Assembly: GCA_019245415.1 (NCBI GenBank)
Contig: JAFARO010000014.1
Span: 1-64,000 of the forward strand
Reading direction: 5' to 3'
DNA: 64,000 nt
Source of the DNA: Alphaproteobacteria bacterium
Lineage (GTDB): Bacteria > Pseudomonadota > Alphaproteobacteria > Micropepsales > Micropepsaceae
Of the stretch, positions 10,157 to 20,813 are shown in pieces (the first letter of the stretch is position 1; each line of letters begins with the position of its first letter). The position numbers and the translations under genes are program-made. The notes under the pieces were generated by a model, which saw nothing but the letters and a program-made list of their open reading frames with translations, was not told the origin of the DNA and did no database searches.

Positions 10157-10737
10157 CACCCGGCCCGCCCATCGATTTTCTTAGCCAACTTATCCATCGC
10201 CTTCTTCCACGCCGCGCGTTCTTTTTCGACTGCGCTCGAATCCGGAAGCTTGTTGATCTGCACCGTGATCTGCGCCTTGCCCGCGCCTTTGGCATAGAAG
10301 CCGAATTCGAGGCGCGCGTCCTTCTTCCAGGTGCCACGCCAGTATTTGTCCTTGGTTTTCGAGGTCTCGGCGAACGCGCCCGCCGGAAACCATGCTTTGC
10401 GATTGGCGGGATCTGTGGCGACCGCGAACAATCTGCCGAGGGCTGCCGGGATAACCTTGGAGACACTCACCGAGTAACCATCCGGCCGCTCATGCTTCTT
10501 GCGGCCGCCTCGCGCGCGCTCGTACTCGACTGCGATCATCTGCGACCACCAGCTTGGGCAGCCTTTGTCGTGCAGCAGTTGGGCGATCTGCCTATGCGGC
10601 ATGGCGTTGGCATTGGCGCGGTTCAGGATGATGAACCAGCCCATCCAGCCGCGCCCGGTCGCGGCCTTGACTTTCTCCTCGCTGATGGAGGTCGGCGGCC
10701 ATTCGCCCTGCCCTGCCGCTTGCCCCTTCGCCACCAT
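10156..10737 (-). CDS. DUF4287-domain protein with SRPBCC-like C-terminal half
   Basis: A 193-residue soluble protein. The first half (about residues 18-75: SEEKVKAATGRGWMGWF, then HRQIAQLLHDKG and WWSQMIAVEYERARG) looks like the DUF4287 helical domain. The second half (about residues 90-185, with TDPANRKAWFPAG and WKKDARLEFGFYAKG) resembles an AHSA1/SRPBCC ligand-binding or chaperone-like fold. Catalytic residues are not evident. Upstream of and coupled to a four-TM membrane protein. The domain names come from pattern memory, so moderate certainty. Confidence 0.8.
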   Translation of the reverse strand: MVAKGQAAGQGEWPPTSISEEKVKAATGRGWMGWFIILNRANANAMPHRQIAQLLHDKGCPSWWSQMIAVEYERARGGRKKHERPDGYSVSVSKVIPAALGRLFAVATDPANRKAWFPAGAFAETSKTKDKYWRGTWKKDARLEFGFYAKGAGKAQITVQINKLPDSSAVEKERAAWKKAMDKLAKKIDGRAG

Positions 10738-10787
10738 GGCTTAATCTCCGCCCCTTCGATATTCGTGCCATCAAACGAGGTTTCTCC

Positions 10788-11951
10788 ATGTCCGACAAGA
10801 AGGGGCCGCCGGCCAAAGGTCCTTTGGACGGCGTGCGCGTGCTCGACCTGACCGAGTTCATCTTCGGGCCCTACGCCACGCAGACCTTGGGCGACCTCGG
10901 CGCCGACGTGGTCAAGATCGAGAATCCCGGGGGCGACCGCCAGCGCCACGGCTCCAAGCACGCCAAGAGCGACAGCATGAGCGCGCTGTTCATGACCATG
11001 AACCGCAACAAGCGCTCGGTGGTGCTCGATCTCAAAACGCCGGAAGGCGTGGCGAAGCTGCGCGCGCTGATCCCGACCGCGCAGGTCTTCATCCACAATG
11101 TCCGCGCCGACGCCATGGCGCGGCTCGGCTTTTCCTACGAAGACGTCGCCAAACTCAATCCCGGCATCGTCTATGTGCATTGCGTCGGCTACGGCTCGGA
11201 CGGTCCCTATGCCGGACGCCAGGCCTTCGACGATCTGGTACAGGCGGCAAGCGGCGCGGCCGATCTGTTGCCGCGCGTCGACGGCAGCGAAGACATGCGC
11301 CTGCTGCCGAGCTTCATCGCTGACAAAGTGTCCAGCCAGCACGCGATCTGGGCGACCTTGGCCGCGCTCTATCACCAGAAATCCACCGGCGAAGGCCAGT
11401 TCGTCGAAGTGCCGATGTTCGAATGCTTCACCCATTTCATCCTGCTCGAGCATCTCTACGGCGAGACGTTCGAGCCGCCGGTCAGCCACATGGGCCACAC
11501 CCCGGCATTGGCGAACGACCGCCGCCCGCTCGCATGCAAGGACGGCCATATCTGCATCCAGCCCGTCAGCCGCGCGGCCTCGGCGAAATTCATGGAGTTG
11601 GGCGGCATCCCCAATGCCTATGAGAGCGAGCGCTTTCTATCCGCGCCGAAAGGCAGCCGTGTTGCGGTCTACTACGCGATGCAGCGCGAGGCGGCGATGG
11701 CGCACACTGTCGAGGAATGGATGAAGCTCGGCGAAGAACACCGCATCCCGATCATGCGCGCCAACGGCCTCGACGAAGTGCTCGACGACCCGCATCTCAA
11801 GGCGGTCGATTTCTTCCAGGTCCGCGAGCATCCCAGCGAAGGCGGCTGGCGCGCCATGCGGCCCCCGGTCAAGTTCTCCAGGACACCCGCCACCATCCGC
11901 CGCTCGCCGCCGCTGCCGGGGCAGGACAACGACGAGGTTCTCGACGAATAG
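10788..11951 (+). CDS. Class III (CaiB/BaiF-type) acyl-CoA transferase
   Basis: A 387-residue family III CoA transferase, which moves CoA between carboxylic acids through an aspartyl-CoA thioester. Visible marks are GVRVLDLTEFIFGPYATQTL and LGADVVKIENPGGD at the N-terminus, MNRNKRSVVLDLK, and GYGSDGPYAGRQAFDDLVQA, which contains the catalytic Asp region. ATG at 10788 follows GAGG. No dehydrogenase or hydratase neighbour identifies the substrate. The gene is divergent from the DUF4287 gene and converges on carbonic anhydrase with 19 bp between stops. Confidence 0.92.
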   Translation: MSDKKGPPAKGPLDGVRVLDLTEFIFGPYATQTLGDLGADVVKIENPGGDRQRHGSKHAKSDSMSALFMTMNRNKRSVVLDLKTPEGVAKLRALIPTAQVFIHNVRADAMARLGFSYEDVAKLNPGIVYVHCVGYGSDGPYAGRQAFDDLVQAASGAADLLPRVDGSEDMRLLPSFIADKVSSQHAIWATLAALYHQKSTGEGQFVEVPMFECFTHFILLEHLYGETFEPPVSHMGHTPALANDRRPLACKDGHICIQPVSRAASAKFMELGGIPNAYESERFLSAPKGSRVAVYYAMQREAAMAHTVEEWMKLGEEHRIPIMRANGLDEVLDDPHLKAVDFFQVREHPSEGGWRAMRPPVKFSRTPATIRRSPPLPGQDNDEVLDE

Positions 11952-11970
11952 CGGGAGTGTCGCCGGCGGG

Positions 11971-12597
11971 CTAGATCGCGACAAACGCCTTCGTCGTCTC
12001 GTCGTAAATCTCGAGGTTGCCGTCCGCGATGCCAAAGCGGGCGCCGTTGATCGCAAGCGTGCCTTGCCGGACCCGTTCGGCGACGAACGGGAAGCTTATC
12101 AGCCGCCGCATCGACAAGAGCACGCTGGCGCGTTCCAGCGATGCATGCCGCCCGGCGCCGTCGTCCGCGGTGCTCTCGACGGCGGGCGACAGCAGGTCGA
12201 TCCAGGCGCGCAGGAACGGAACATTCTCGCCGATAGTATTGTCCAGCGCGGCCGCGACGCCGCTGCATTGCGCGTGTCCCATCACCAATATGTTGCTCAC
12301 GTTGAGGACCGTCACGGCGAAGGCGATTGCGGCGCTGGTGCCATGATGCGCGCCGTCGATTTCCGGGGGCGGAACCACGGCGGCGATATTGCGGATGACG
12401 AACAGCTCGCCCGGCCGGGAATTGAAGATCGTCGAGGGATCGGAGCGTGAATCGCTGCAGGCTATGACAAGAGTGCGCGGCCTTTGGCCCAACGCGGCGA
12501 GCTCGGCATAGCGTTCGCGCTCCCGCGGCCACCTGCCACCGCGGAAACTGCGATAGCCGGCGACCAATTGCGCCATGTCGTCGCTCAACGCCAGCAT
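11971..12597 (-). CDS. Beta-class carbonic anhydrase
   Basis: A 208-residue zinc enzyme interconverting CO2 and bicarbonate. The zinc ligands appear in VIACSDSRSDPS (Cys; CSDSR also gives the Asp-Arg dyad) and MGHAQCSGV (His and Cys of H-x2-C). Length is typical for beta-CAs. It is divergently placed to acs over a 137-bp gap. Bicarbonate supply would suit the carB enzyme elsewhere in the window, but there is no direct link. Symbol left blank because Can/CynT/Cah naming is arbitrary here. Confidence 0.95.
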   Translation of the reverse strand: MLALSDDMAQLVAGYRSFRGGRWPRERERYAELAALGQRPRTLVIACSDSRSDPSTIFNSRPGELFVIRNIAAVVPPPEIDGAHHGTSAAIAFAVTVLNVSNILVMGHAQCSGVAAALDNTIGENVPFLRAWIDLLSPAVESTADDGAGRHASLERASVLLSMRRLISFPFVAERVRQGTLAINGARFGIADGNLEIYDETTKAFVAI

Positions 12598-12734
12598 CGA
12601 AGGTCCTTTCCTGGGGCCGATAGAATAGTCGCCTCGCCCGACCGGGGCCTACATGCCTCGAGCGCGCGACGCAAGGCCGCTTGAAGCTCGCGCCTGCTGC
12701 GGCCAAGATCGCGGCCGCATAGCGAGGCCATCCC

Positions 12735-14672
<1,938 letters not shown>

Positions 14673-14846
14673 TCAGCCGCCGGGCTTGCCGGGGCTTTTG
14701 ACGTTCAGATTGACGGTGTGGGTCGTGCCCGTGCCGCCGCCATGGCCGCCGCTATAGAGGAAGAACCCGCCGACCAGCACGATCGCAAGCAGGATTCCCA
14801 CCACCAGCGCCAAAGCCGAATTTCCGCCCCCGTTGCCGTCTGCCAT
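14673..14846 (-). CDS. 57-residue single-pass membrane protein (small gene)
   Basis: An ATG at 14846 follows an excellent ribosome site (GAGGAGA, 6 bp upstream) and opens a 57-codon frame. The product has a Gly/Asn-rich N-terminus, one hydrophobic segment (SALALVVGILLAIVLVGGFF), then a Gly/His linker and a polar tail with THTVNLNVK. The stop codon abuts the acs stop codon, so the two genes converge with no spacer. No family known to me. The strong Shine-Dalgarno and the clean TM segment argue that it is real. Confidence 0.65.
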   Translation of the reverse strand: MADGNGGGNSALALVVGILLAIVLVGGFFLYSGGHGGGTGTTHTVNLNVKSPGKPGG

Positions 14847-14921
14847 GTCTCATCTCCTCAATTCGGGACTTGAGGGAAAACGACCGGACGGGGCGAAGGT
14901 TGCCTTGCCGTAATCCGCGAC

Positions 14922-15218
14922 TCAGGCCGCGCCCGAGGCGAAAGCCTCTATCGCCTGCGCGAGTTCGATGTCCTTCTCCGTCACGCCGCCCGCGTCGTGC
15001 GTCGTCAGCGTTATGTCGACGCGGTTGTAGACGTTCGACCATTCGGGATGGTGGTCCATCTTTTCCGCCAGCAACGCCACGCGCGTCATGAAGGCGAAGG
15101 CCTGGTTGAAGTCCTTGAACTTCAGGTGGCGCACGATTGCGTCGCGTCCGGAAACCTCTTGCCAGTTGGGGAGACCTTGCAGCCACTGTTTGCGCGCGGC
15201 CGGATCGAGCTTGGTCAT
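14922..15218 (-). CDS. phhB: Pterin-4a-carbinolamine dehydratase
   Basis: A 98-residue PCD/DCoH protein that dehydrates 4a-hydroxytetrahydropterin, recycling the cofactor of aromatic amino acid hydroxylases. The signature [15 protein letters not shown] with the active-site His pair, followed by [13 protein letters not shown], is intact. No phenylalanine hydroxylase gene is in the window. In many alphaproteobacteria a stand-alone copy is usual. It is divergent from the minimal metallopeptidase gene with only 34 bp between starts. Confidence 0.97.
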   Translation of the reverse strand: MTKLDPAARKQWLQGLPNWQEVSGRDAIVRHLKFKDFNQAFAFMTRVALLAEKMDHHPEWSNVYNRVDITLTTHDAGGVTEKDIELAQAIEAFASGAA

Positions 15219-15252
15219 GGCATACCTCCGGGTTTCATCCTAGCCTCGCGCC

Positions 15253-15654
15253 ATGGACTGGTCATCCGCCGAGGCTCCGTCGCTGGACGACGTCGAGACG
15301 CTCGCACGCGCCGCCTTCGAGAGCTTGCCGGAGGAATTTCGCGGGCTTGCGGGCGACATCCGCTATCTGGTGCAGGATTTTCCCGACGACGAGGTCGTGC
15401 GCGACATGGAACTCGAGAGCCCCTTCGACATCCTGGGACTCTTTCAAGGCCCCGATCTTGCTTCCCATGAGGCGGCGCAGGTCCATGCCGCCCAGACGAT
15501 GATCTTCCTCTATCGCCGGCCGATTCTCGACTATTGGGCCGAGAACCAGGAGCGCCTGGGCGACATCGTGCGCCACGTGCTGGTGCACGAGATCGGACAT
15601 CACTTCGGCCTTTCCGACGCCGACATGGACGCGATCGAGGCGCGGGCAGATTAA
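15253..15654 (+). CDS. Minimal zinc metallopeptidase (TTHA0227/DUF1025-like)
   Basis: A 133-residue protein of the short metallopeptidase family typified by Thermus TTHA0227. The zinc motif HEIGHHFGLSDADMDAIE (H-E-x-x-H with a downstream Asp) lies close to the C-terminus, as usual in this family. An acidic N-terminal half with FPDDEVVRDMELESPFDILG precedes it. No signal peptide, so cytosolic. The physiological substrate of the family is not known. Confidence 0.9.
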   Translation: MDWSSAEAPSLDDVETLARAAFESLPEEFRGLAGDIRYLVQDFPDDEVVRDMELESPFDILGLFQGPDLASHEAAQVHAAQTMIFLYRRPILDYWAENQERLGDIVRHVLVHEIGHHFGLSDADMDAIEARAD

Positions 15655-15679
15655 GCTTGGCCGGTTCGCCCGATGCTTG

Positions 15680-16213
15680 TCAGCCTCTGAGCGGATAATT
15701 CCGTTCCAACCGGTAGAGGCTGCCGTTCGCGGAAAGATGGCTGGAATAAAGACCGAACGCGTCGACACGAAACGGCGTGCTTTCATAGAGCGCGCGCGCG
15801 ACGACGAAATCCATCACGCGGCCGCGCGGCGACGCCTTGAGCCGCGCAAGCGTGACATGGGGCATGAACTTGCGCTCTTCGGCGGCAAGACCGAGACGTT
15901 GCAGCGCGGTCTCGATCTTGCGCTGCAGATGAATTAGCGACTCGTTCGCCGCCACGCCTGCCCAGAGCGCCCGTGGCTTCCTGCCGCCGAATTCTCCGAC
16001 GCCCTTGAACTTCACGTCGAAAGCGGGCGCGTCGATCGCGGCAAGTGCGTCGTCGATCGCCTGGGCGCGATGGCCGTCGACCTCACCGATAAAGCGCAAG
16101 GTCAGATGCAGCTGCGCGCGCTCCTGCCAGCGTGCCCCCGGTATTCCGCTCTGCAGCATCAGCAGCGAAGCGGCGACCACGTCGGGTATCGCGATGGCGA
16201 CGAACAGACGCAT
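15680..16213 (-). CDS. thpR: RNA 2',3'-cyclic phosphodiesterase
   Basis: A 177-residue 2H phosphoesterase (ThpR/LigT family) that opens 2',3'-cyclic phosphates on RNA ends. Both catalytic tetrapeptides are present: HLTLRF in the first half and HVTLAR in the second. The N-terminus MRLFVAIAIPD is the family's usual start. Its ATG overlaps the murJ stop (TGATG), so it is translationally coupled as the last gene of a GNAT-murJ-thpR operon. Gene contact with murJ is probably organisational rather than functional. Confidence 0.93.
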   Translation of the reverse strand: MRLFVAIAIPDVVAASLLMLQSGIPGARWQERAQLHLTLRFIGEVDGHRAQAIDDALAAIDAPAFDVKFKGVGEFGGRKPRALWAGVAANESLIHLQRKIETALQRLGLAAEERKFMPHVTLARLKASPRGRVMDFVVARALYESTPFRVDAFGLYSSHLSANGSLYRLERNYPLRG

Positions 16214-17745
16214 CACGTCCTTACCAATGCTCCCAGAGGCAGCCGGCGCCGGAAGACAATGCCGACGAGAGTATAGACGATCAGGCCGCTGAGCATCGCA
16301 AGGCCGAGCGCGGCTTCGCGCTGTAGCAGTCCGTTGCCGGGGATGAAATGCGGCGCCGCGACGGCGGCCGCCAGTGCAGCTCCCGCGCTTGCCGCAGCGG
16401 CGAGGAACGACGGAAGCAAAGCCGCGCGAAACGTCGCGTCCAGCTTCAGCAAGCCGCGCCGATGCGCCAGTAAGACCAACAGGGCGACATTCGCCCACGA
16501 TCCGAACGACGTGCCGAGGGCGACGCCCAAGGCTCCCCAATGCAATCCCATCACCAGCAGGAATTTGAGACCGACATTGACGACGACGGCAAGCATGGTG
16601 GCACGCACCGGCGTCGCCGTGTCGTGACGCGCGTAAAACGTCGCCGCGATCACGCGCACCATCACGAAGGCAGGCAGTCCGACACCGTAACCGGCCAGCG
16701 CCATCGCCGATACATCCGCAGCCTCGAGACTGAAAGCGCCATGGGCGAAGATCCCGCGCATGATCGTGTGCGGCACGAGAACGAAGGCCGCGGCGAACGG
16801 CAAGGTGAGAAACAGTCCAAGCGCTGCGCTGCGATTCTGCGCGGCATGCGCGCCGGCCTGGTCGCCTTTGGCGATCAAGGACGACATCTCGGGCAGGAGC
16901 ACCGTGGCGAGCGCGATGCCCAGCGTTCCCAGCGGCAATTGGTCGATCCGGTCGGCGTAGTTCACCGCGGTCAAGACGCCCGGATAGAAACTGGCGATCA
17001 GGGTGTCGAAGAACAGCGCGATCTGGACGCTGGCGGAGCCCAATGTCGCCGCTCCCAGCGCGGCCAGGAAATTTCTCGCCTCCGGCGTCCAGCGCGGCCG
17101 CTGCAATCGCAAGCGCAGGCGGCTGCGTGCCGCCGCCCAGACGATGAAGACATACTGCACAAAGCCCGCGATCAGGACGCCTGCGGCGGCGGCATAGGCG
17201 GCATTTGGGAACAGCCAGACCAGCTTGAGCGTCGCGATCATGGTCAGATTGAGGAAAATCGACCACGCCGCAGCGGCCGAGAACTTGCCGTGCGCATTCA
17301 GCATCGCCGACAGCTGCACCGCGATCACGGTCAGGATCAGGTAGGGAAAGGTGATCCGCGACAAAGCGGTCGCAAGCGCGGTCTGACCCGGGATGGCCGC
17401 GAAGCCCGGCGCCATGATGCGCACGATCCAGAACATGCAGGCCAGTGCTGCGGCCAGCAACACGATCTGCGCCGCCATCTGCCATGAGTACACATTGTCG
17501 GCGAAATCGGCGGCCTGCTCCTCTCCCTTGGTTTCGCGCGCCGCCGCATAGCGCGGGATGAACGCCACGTTGAAGGCGCCTTCCGCGAAGATGCCGCGGA
17601 ACGAATTGGGCAACCGCCAGGCAACGAAGAACGCATCCGACAGCGGCCCGCTGCCGAGCACGTCCGCCATGATCACATCGCGGGCGAATCCCGCCGCGCG
17701 GGACAGCAAGGTGAATCCGCCGACCGAGGCAAGGCGTCTGAGCAT
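16213..17745 (-). CDS. murJ: Lipid II flippase MurJ
   Basis: A 510-residue MOP-superfamily flippase that moves lipid II to the periplasmic face for peptidoglycan synthesis. The N-terminus LASVGGFTLLSRAAGFARD and the segment LPNSFRGIFAEGAFNVAFIPRY are the hallmark MurJ TM1-TM2 region, with the conserved Arg residues. About 14 hydrophobic helices follow. The start at 17745 is chosen because longer readings upstream lack family similarity. Middle gene of an operon with the GNAT gene (32 bp upstream) and thpR (1 bp overlap). Confidence 0.96.
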   Translation of the reverse strand: MLRRLASVGGFTLLSRAAGFARDVIMADVLGSGPLSDAFFVAWRLPNSFRGIFAEGAFNVAFIPRYAAARETKGEEQAADFADNVYSWQMAAQIVLLAAALACMFWIVRIMAPGFAAIPGQTALATALSRITFPYLILTVIAVQLSAMLNAHGKFSAAAAWSIFLNLTMIATLKLVWLFPNAAYAAAAGVLIAGFVQYVFIVWAAARSRLRLRLQRPRWTPEARNFLAALGAATLGSASVQIALFFDTLIASFYPGVLTAVNYADRIDQLPLGTLGIALATVLLPEMSSLIAKGDQAGAHAAQNRSAALGLFLTLPFAAAFVLVPHTIMRGIFAHGAFSLEAADVSAMALAGYGVGLPAFVMVRVIAATFYARHDTATPVRATMLAVVVNVGLKFLLVMGLHWGALGVALGTSFGSWANVALLVLLAHRRGLLKLDATFRAALLPSFLAAAASAGAALAAAVAAPHFIPGNGLLQREAALGLAMLSGLIVYTLVGIVFRRRLPLGALVRT

Positions 17746-17776
17746 TGGCGTTCCGATTCGACCGGTTGAGCGTCCC

Positions 17777-18316
17777 TCACCGCGATGGCGATTGGAAGGC
17801 GGGCGCATAGTCGAGCGCGGCGACTCCGCGCGACGCGCCCTGGCGCAGCTCCAGGACCTGGAAATGCGGCCCGGCGAAGGGGCATGCGATGGGGGCTGCC
17901 AAGGCTGCGGAAAATCCGAAGCGCGCGTAGTACGCGGCGTCTCCGAGTACCGCGACGACGTCGACGCCCGTCGCGCGGCAAACTTCAAGGCCTGTGCCGA
18001 TCAGTGCCTGTCCGATGCCCTGGCGCTGGCGGTCGATGCGGGCGGCAACGGGACCGAGTGCGGCCGCGGTGCAGGCTGCCGGTTCCACGCGCATGCGGCT
18101 GAACATCGCGTGGCCGAGGAGCGCTCCGTGACGCTCCAGCGCCACGAGCTCCAAAGCGACATCGCCATCCCCGCGTAGGGCTGACAGGATCGCGACTTCT
18201 TCCGGCCCGGTTCCGAATCGCTTGCGGAAAGCGGCAAGGACGAGGTCATCGATTTCGCGTTCCCGGCCGCCTGTCCCGGGAATCACCGTGAAATCGCTGG
18301 GTTTCCGTTTGTTCAT
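17777..18316 (-). CDS. GNAT-family N-acetyltransferase (YhbS-like)
   Basis: A 179-residue acetyltransferase. The fold is shown by LGPVAARIDRQRQGIGQALI (acetyl-CoA loop, Q-x-x-G-I-G) and VVAVLGDAAYYARFGFSAAL, the order typical of the YhbS-like subgroup. The early ATG at 18316 gives MNKRKPSDFTVIPG. It is divergent from the Bax-inhibitor-like gene over an 87-bp gap and leads the murJ-thpR operon. Acceptor unknown. Confidence 0.88.
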   Translation of the reverse strand: MNKRKPSDFTVIPGTGGREREIDDLVLAAFRKRFGTGPEEVAILSALRGDGDVALELVALERHGALLGHAMFSRMRVEPAACTAAALGPVAARIDRQRQGIGQALIGTGLEVCRATGVDVVAVLGDAAYYARFGFSAALAAPIACPFAGPHFQVLELRQGASRGVAALDYAPAFQSPSR

Positions 18317-18403
18317 CTGACGATTGGGGAACTTGATAGTTTGCGGGAGGAGCACGATATTAGCTCGAAACCGGTTGGAATGACCGGCAAGGAAGGATTC
18401 ACC

Positions 18404-19156
18404 ATGGCGGACTACGACAATCGCGCTTTGCGCGCCCGGACAGGCGTTGCGGCTGGCGCCATCGATGCCGGACTGCGGGCCTACATGCTGCGCGTCTACA
18501 ACTACATGTTCATCGGACTGGTGCTGACGGGCGTGGCCGCCTACGCAACCTACGCGGCCTCGGTGGTGGACACGGGCCACGGCCTGATGCTGACGGATCT
18601 GGGCCGGATGCTGTTTGTTTCGCCGCTCAAATTCGTCGTCATCTTCGCGCCTCTCGCCGTCGTCTTGATGCTGAGCTTCGGTATCAACCGCATCGGCGCG
18701 CCGACCGCGCAGATCATGTTCTGGGTCTATTCGGGCCTGGTCGGCATCTCGTTGGGTTCGATCTTTCTCGTCTATGCGGGAACGAGCATCGCGCAGGTCT
18801 TCTTCATCACGGCCGCGGCGTTCGGCGGCCTCAGCCTTTGGGGCTACACGACCAAGAGCGACCTGACGGGCTTCGGCTCGTTCCTCATCATGGGGTTGGT
18901 CGGCATCATCATTGCGATGGTGGTCAACATGTTCCTGCATTCCTCCACCATGGCCTGGGTGGTCTCGGTGCTGGGGGTCGGCATCTTCGCCGGGCTCACC
19001 GCCTACGACACGCAGAAGATCAAGGAGATGTACTATGCGGGCGACGACGGCGCGCTGGCGGCGAAGAAATCGATCATGGGCGCGCTGGCGCTGTATCTCG
19101 ACTTTCTCAACATCTTCCTCTTCCTGCTCCAGCTGATGGGCGCGCAGAGGCGCTGA
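18404..19156 (+). CDS. Bax inhibitor-1/YccA-family membrane protein
   Basis: A 250-residue protein with seven hydrophobic segments after a short soluble N-terminus (AYMLRVYNYMFIGLVLTG begins the first). The UPF0005/BI-1 signature region near the C-terminus reads GLTAYDTQKIKEMYYAG, then LYLDFLNIFLFLLQLMG. The family includes Ca2+-leak channels and YccA, an inhibitor of FtsH protease. ATG at 18404 follows AAGGAAGG. A GC-rich hairpin 20 bp after the stop probably ends the transcript. Confidence 0.95.
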   Translation: MADYDNRALRARTGVAAGAIDAGLRAYMLRVYNYMFIGLVLTGVAAYATYAASVVDTGHGLMLTDLGRMLFVSPLKFVVIFAPLAVVLMLSFGINRIGAPTAQIMFWVYSGLVGISLGSIFLVYAGTSIAQVFFITAAAFGGLSLWGYTTKSDLTGFGSFLIMGLVGIIIAMVVNMFLHSSTMAWVVSVLGVGIFAGLTAYDTQKIKEMYYAGDDGALAAKKSIMGALALYLDFLNIFLFLLQLMGAQRR

Positions 19157-19175
19157 CGCCGCAGGCATCGACGCG

Positions 19176-19200
19176 AGGGCCTCGGCTTCGCCGGGGCCCT
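19176..19200 (+). terminator. Hairpin terminator after the BI-1 gene
   Basis: The arms AGGGC...GCCCT enclose an inner CGGC-TTCG-CCGG stem with a stable UUCG tetraloop, then TTT follows. The uridine run is short, so termination may be partial. The next gene on the same strand starts within 5-20 bp. Confidence 0.6.
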
Positions 19201-19204
19201 TTGC

Positions 19205-19774
19205 ATGTTCGAGAAGGTCATGCCGATCGACACCCCCGAGCCCTACGCCGTCGAACTGCATGCGCATTCGCCGCGGTGGGCCGAAATGGCGCAGGAGGAA
19301 TCGCGGCGCCTGAAGGACGCGCTCGGTGACCTGCTTGTGCGCGTGCATCACATCGGCTCGACGTCCATCCCCGGCATCATGGCCAAACCGATCGTCGACC
19401 TGATCCCGATCGTCGGCGACATCCATGGTCTCGATGCGCAGGAAAAGACGATGCGCGCGCTGGGCTACAGATGGTACGGCGAATACGGGCTGCCGGGACG
19501 GCGCTATTGCACCTTGAACGATCCTGCAACCGGCAAGCGCCTGTTCCAGCTCCATTGCTATCGGGACGGCGACCCGGCGGTGCTGCGCCACCTCGCCTTC
19601 CGCGACTATCTGCGCGCCTTTCCGCTGCTCGCCAAGGAATACGAGATGGAAAAGATCCGCGCCGCCTCGGTGCGCTCGGACGACGTCAACGCCTATAACG
19701 ACGAGAAAAACGCCTGGATCAAGCGCGTGGAAAAGAAGGCATTGGCGTGGGCGGCCAAGTCATCCCATACCTGA
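19205..19774 (+). CDS. GrpB-family protein (UPF0157)
   Basis: A 189-residue member of the GrpB family, a nucleotidyltransferase-fold group sometimes found fused to dephospho-CoA kinase. Diagnostic stretches are VHHIGSTSIPGIMAKPIVDL and LHCYRDGDPAVLRHLAFRDYLR. Two in-frame ATGs are possible (19205 and 19220). The second lies farther from the terminator hairpin and begins MPIDTPEPYAVELHAH. Biochemical role of the family is not settled. No partner gene nearby. Confidence 0.9.
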   Translation: MFEKVMPIDTPEPYAVELHAHSPRWAEMAQEESRRLKDALGDLLVRVHHIGSTSIPGIMAKPIVDLIPIVGDIHGLDAQEKTMRALGYRWYGEYGLPGRRYCTLNDPATGKRLFQLHCYRDGDPAVLRHLAFRDYLRAFPLLAKEYEMEKIRAASVRSDDVNAYNDEKNAWIKRVEKKALAWAAKSSHT

Positions 19775-19802
19775 CGCACATCAATCGAATCGTACGCCGA
19801 CC

Positions 19803-20219
19803 TCAAGCAAGCGCCTTGATCAGCTTGCGGTCGAGGATACGCAGAACTTGCCCCAGATCGTGTCCGCGTTTGAGGACATGGCCGCCCGATCCGATCACGG
19901 CGTATTGTCCCTGGCGCTGGCGCAGCTTGGGCCGCTTCTCGATGCGGAACAGCGGCAGCTCGCTGCTGCGGCGGAATATCGAAAACACCGCCACTTCGCT
20001 CAGGAAATCGATCGCGTAGTCGCGCCATTCGCCGGCGGCGACCATGCGTCCATAGATGCGCAGAATACGGTCCAACTCGGCGCGGTCGAAACGGACATCG
20101 CCACCTAGCCCGCTTTCCACTGCCATCCGTGCAGACGGCGAGCCTGCGTCCGCGCGGAGGAACGCTATGGGTTCCTCGACCATTGCCGCGATGATGTCGT
20201 CTGCGAAGGTTATCGTCAA
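19803..20219 (-). CDS. DUF2794-domain protein
   Basis: A 138-residue protein of the DUF2794 family, which I know mainly from alphaproteobacteria. Typical stretches are RFDRAELDRILRIYGRMVAAGEWRDYAIDF (cited here in part), ELPLFRIEKRPKLR and GQYAVIGSGGHVLKRG. No signal peptide or TM helix. Function unknown. Its presence is one of the markers of alphaproteobacterial origin for this window. Transcribed convergently to GrpB with 28 bp between stops. Confidence 0.9.
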   Translation of the reverse strand: MTITFADDIIAAMVEEPIAFLRADAGSPSARMAVESGLGGDVRFDRAELDRILRIYGRMVAAGEWRDYAIDFLSEVAVFSIFRRSSELPLFRIEKRPKLRQRQGQYAVIGSGGHVLKRGHDLGQVLRILDRKLIKALA

Positions 20220-20288
20220 ATCGTCGTGAGCGCTGGGGATAAATGCCGAGGTGGGCGACAGGCCATGCTTCGGCCATCTTTAGACCTC

Positions 20289-20311
20289 TTGGCGGCCCAG
20301 ATTGCCGCCAA
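20289..20311. other. Perfect 8-bp inverted repeat in the 223-bp gap before DUF2794
   Basis: TTGGCGGC and GCCGCCAA are separated by 7 bases. It lies between the stop of the membrane-protein gene (20443) and the DUF2794 start, so on the minus strand it could be a terminator, but no T-run follows. The rest of the gap (20220-20442) shows no gene to me. Confidence 0.45.
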
Positions 20312-20442
20312 TGGTGCGTTCGCCGGCTGTTCGCCTCTGCAAGACGGGTCCGTAGCGAATCAAGCCCCCCAGCCCCTCGCTGTGGGCCGTTGCGCGCGGC
20401 AGCCGGCAGCATTTCCCCGATGGCGGCGCCGACGCCGACGAC

Positions 20443-20811
20443 TTATTTCATGCGCTGCATCCGCGCCGCGATTTCGCCCCAGAAACCGCCGACAGCGCCG
20501 GTGAGCGTCGAGATCGCCGTGCCGAGCGCGATCACGAAGGCCGGCGTGTCGCCCAGGGCGACCGAGGCAGCGATGCCGATCAGCGCGCATACCCCGCCGG
20601 CCATCGCGCCACCAAGGATTCCACGGCCAAAGCCCGCCGCGAAATCCATCGCATAGAGATAGCCGGCGACCGCAGAGATCATCATGCCGCCGAACAAGAA
20701 CACCTGCTCGCGCACGAAGGGCGAGAAGTGGCCGATCAGGATCATCGCGATTTGAAGTCCGGTTCCCACCAAGATCGCACGCCGAAGGATGGCTGGCTCG
20801 ATCATCGCCAT
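20443..20811 (-). CDS. Small membrane protein, ~122 residues
   Basis: Four hydrophobic stretches (AILVGTGLQIAMILIGHF, VFLFGGMMISAVAGYLYAM, GILGGAMAGGVCALIGIAAS, TPAFVIALGTAISTLTGAVGG) and a short basic tail. The start at 20811 (MAMIEPAIL) lies 2 bp after the stop of the SRPBCC gene; an internal ATG at 20805 is an alternative. Last gene of the TetR-SRPBCC-membrane protein operon, so probably under the same regulator. No family recognised. Confidence 0.7.
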   Translation of the reverse strand: MAMIEPAILRRAILVGTGLQIAMILIGHFSPFVREQVFLFGGMMISAVAGYLYAMDFAAGFGRGILGGAMAGGVCALIGIAASVALGDTPAFVIALGTAISTLTGAVGGFWGEIAARMQRMK

Positions 20812-20813
20812 GT

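Noticed and set aside
20220-20442. Small RNA such as 6S RNA or SRP RNA in the gap before DUF2794
   Set aside because: A strong hairpin is present, but none of the conserved sequence marks of these RNAs could be matched.
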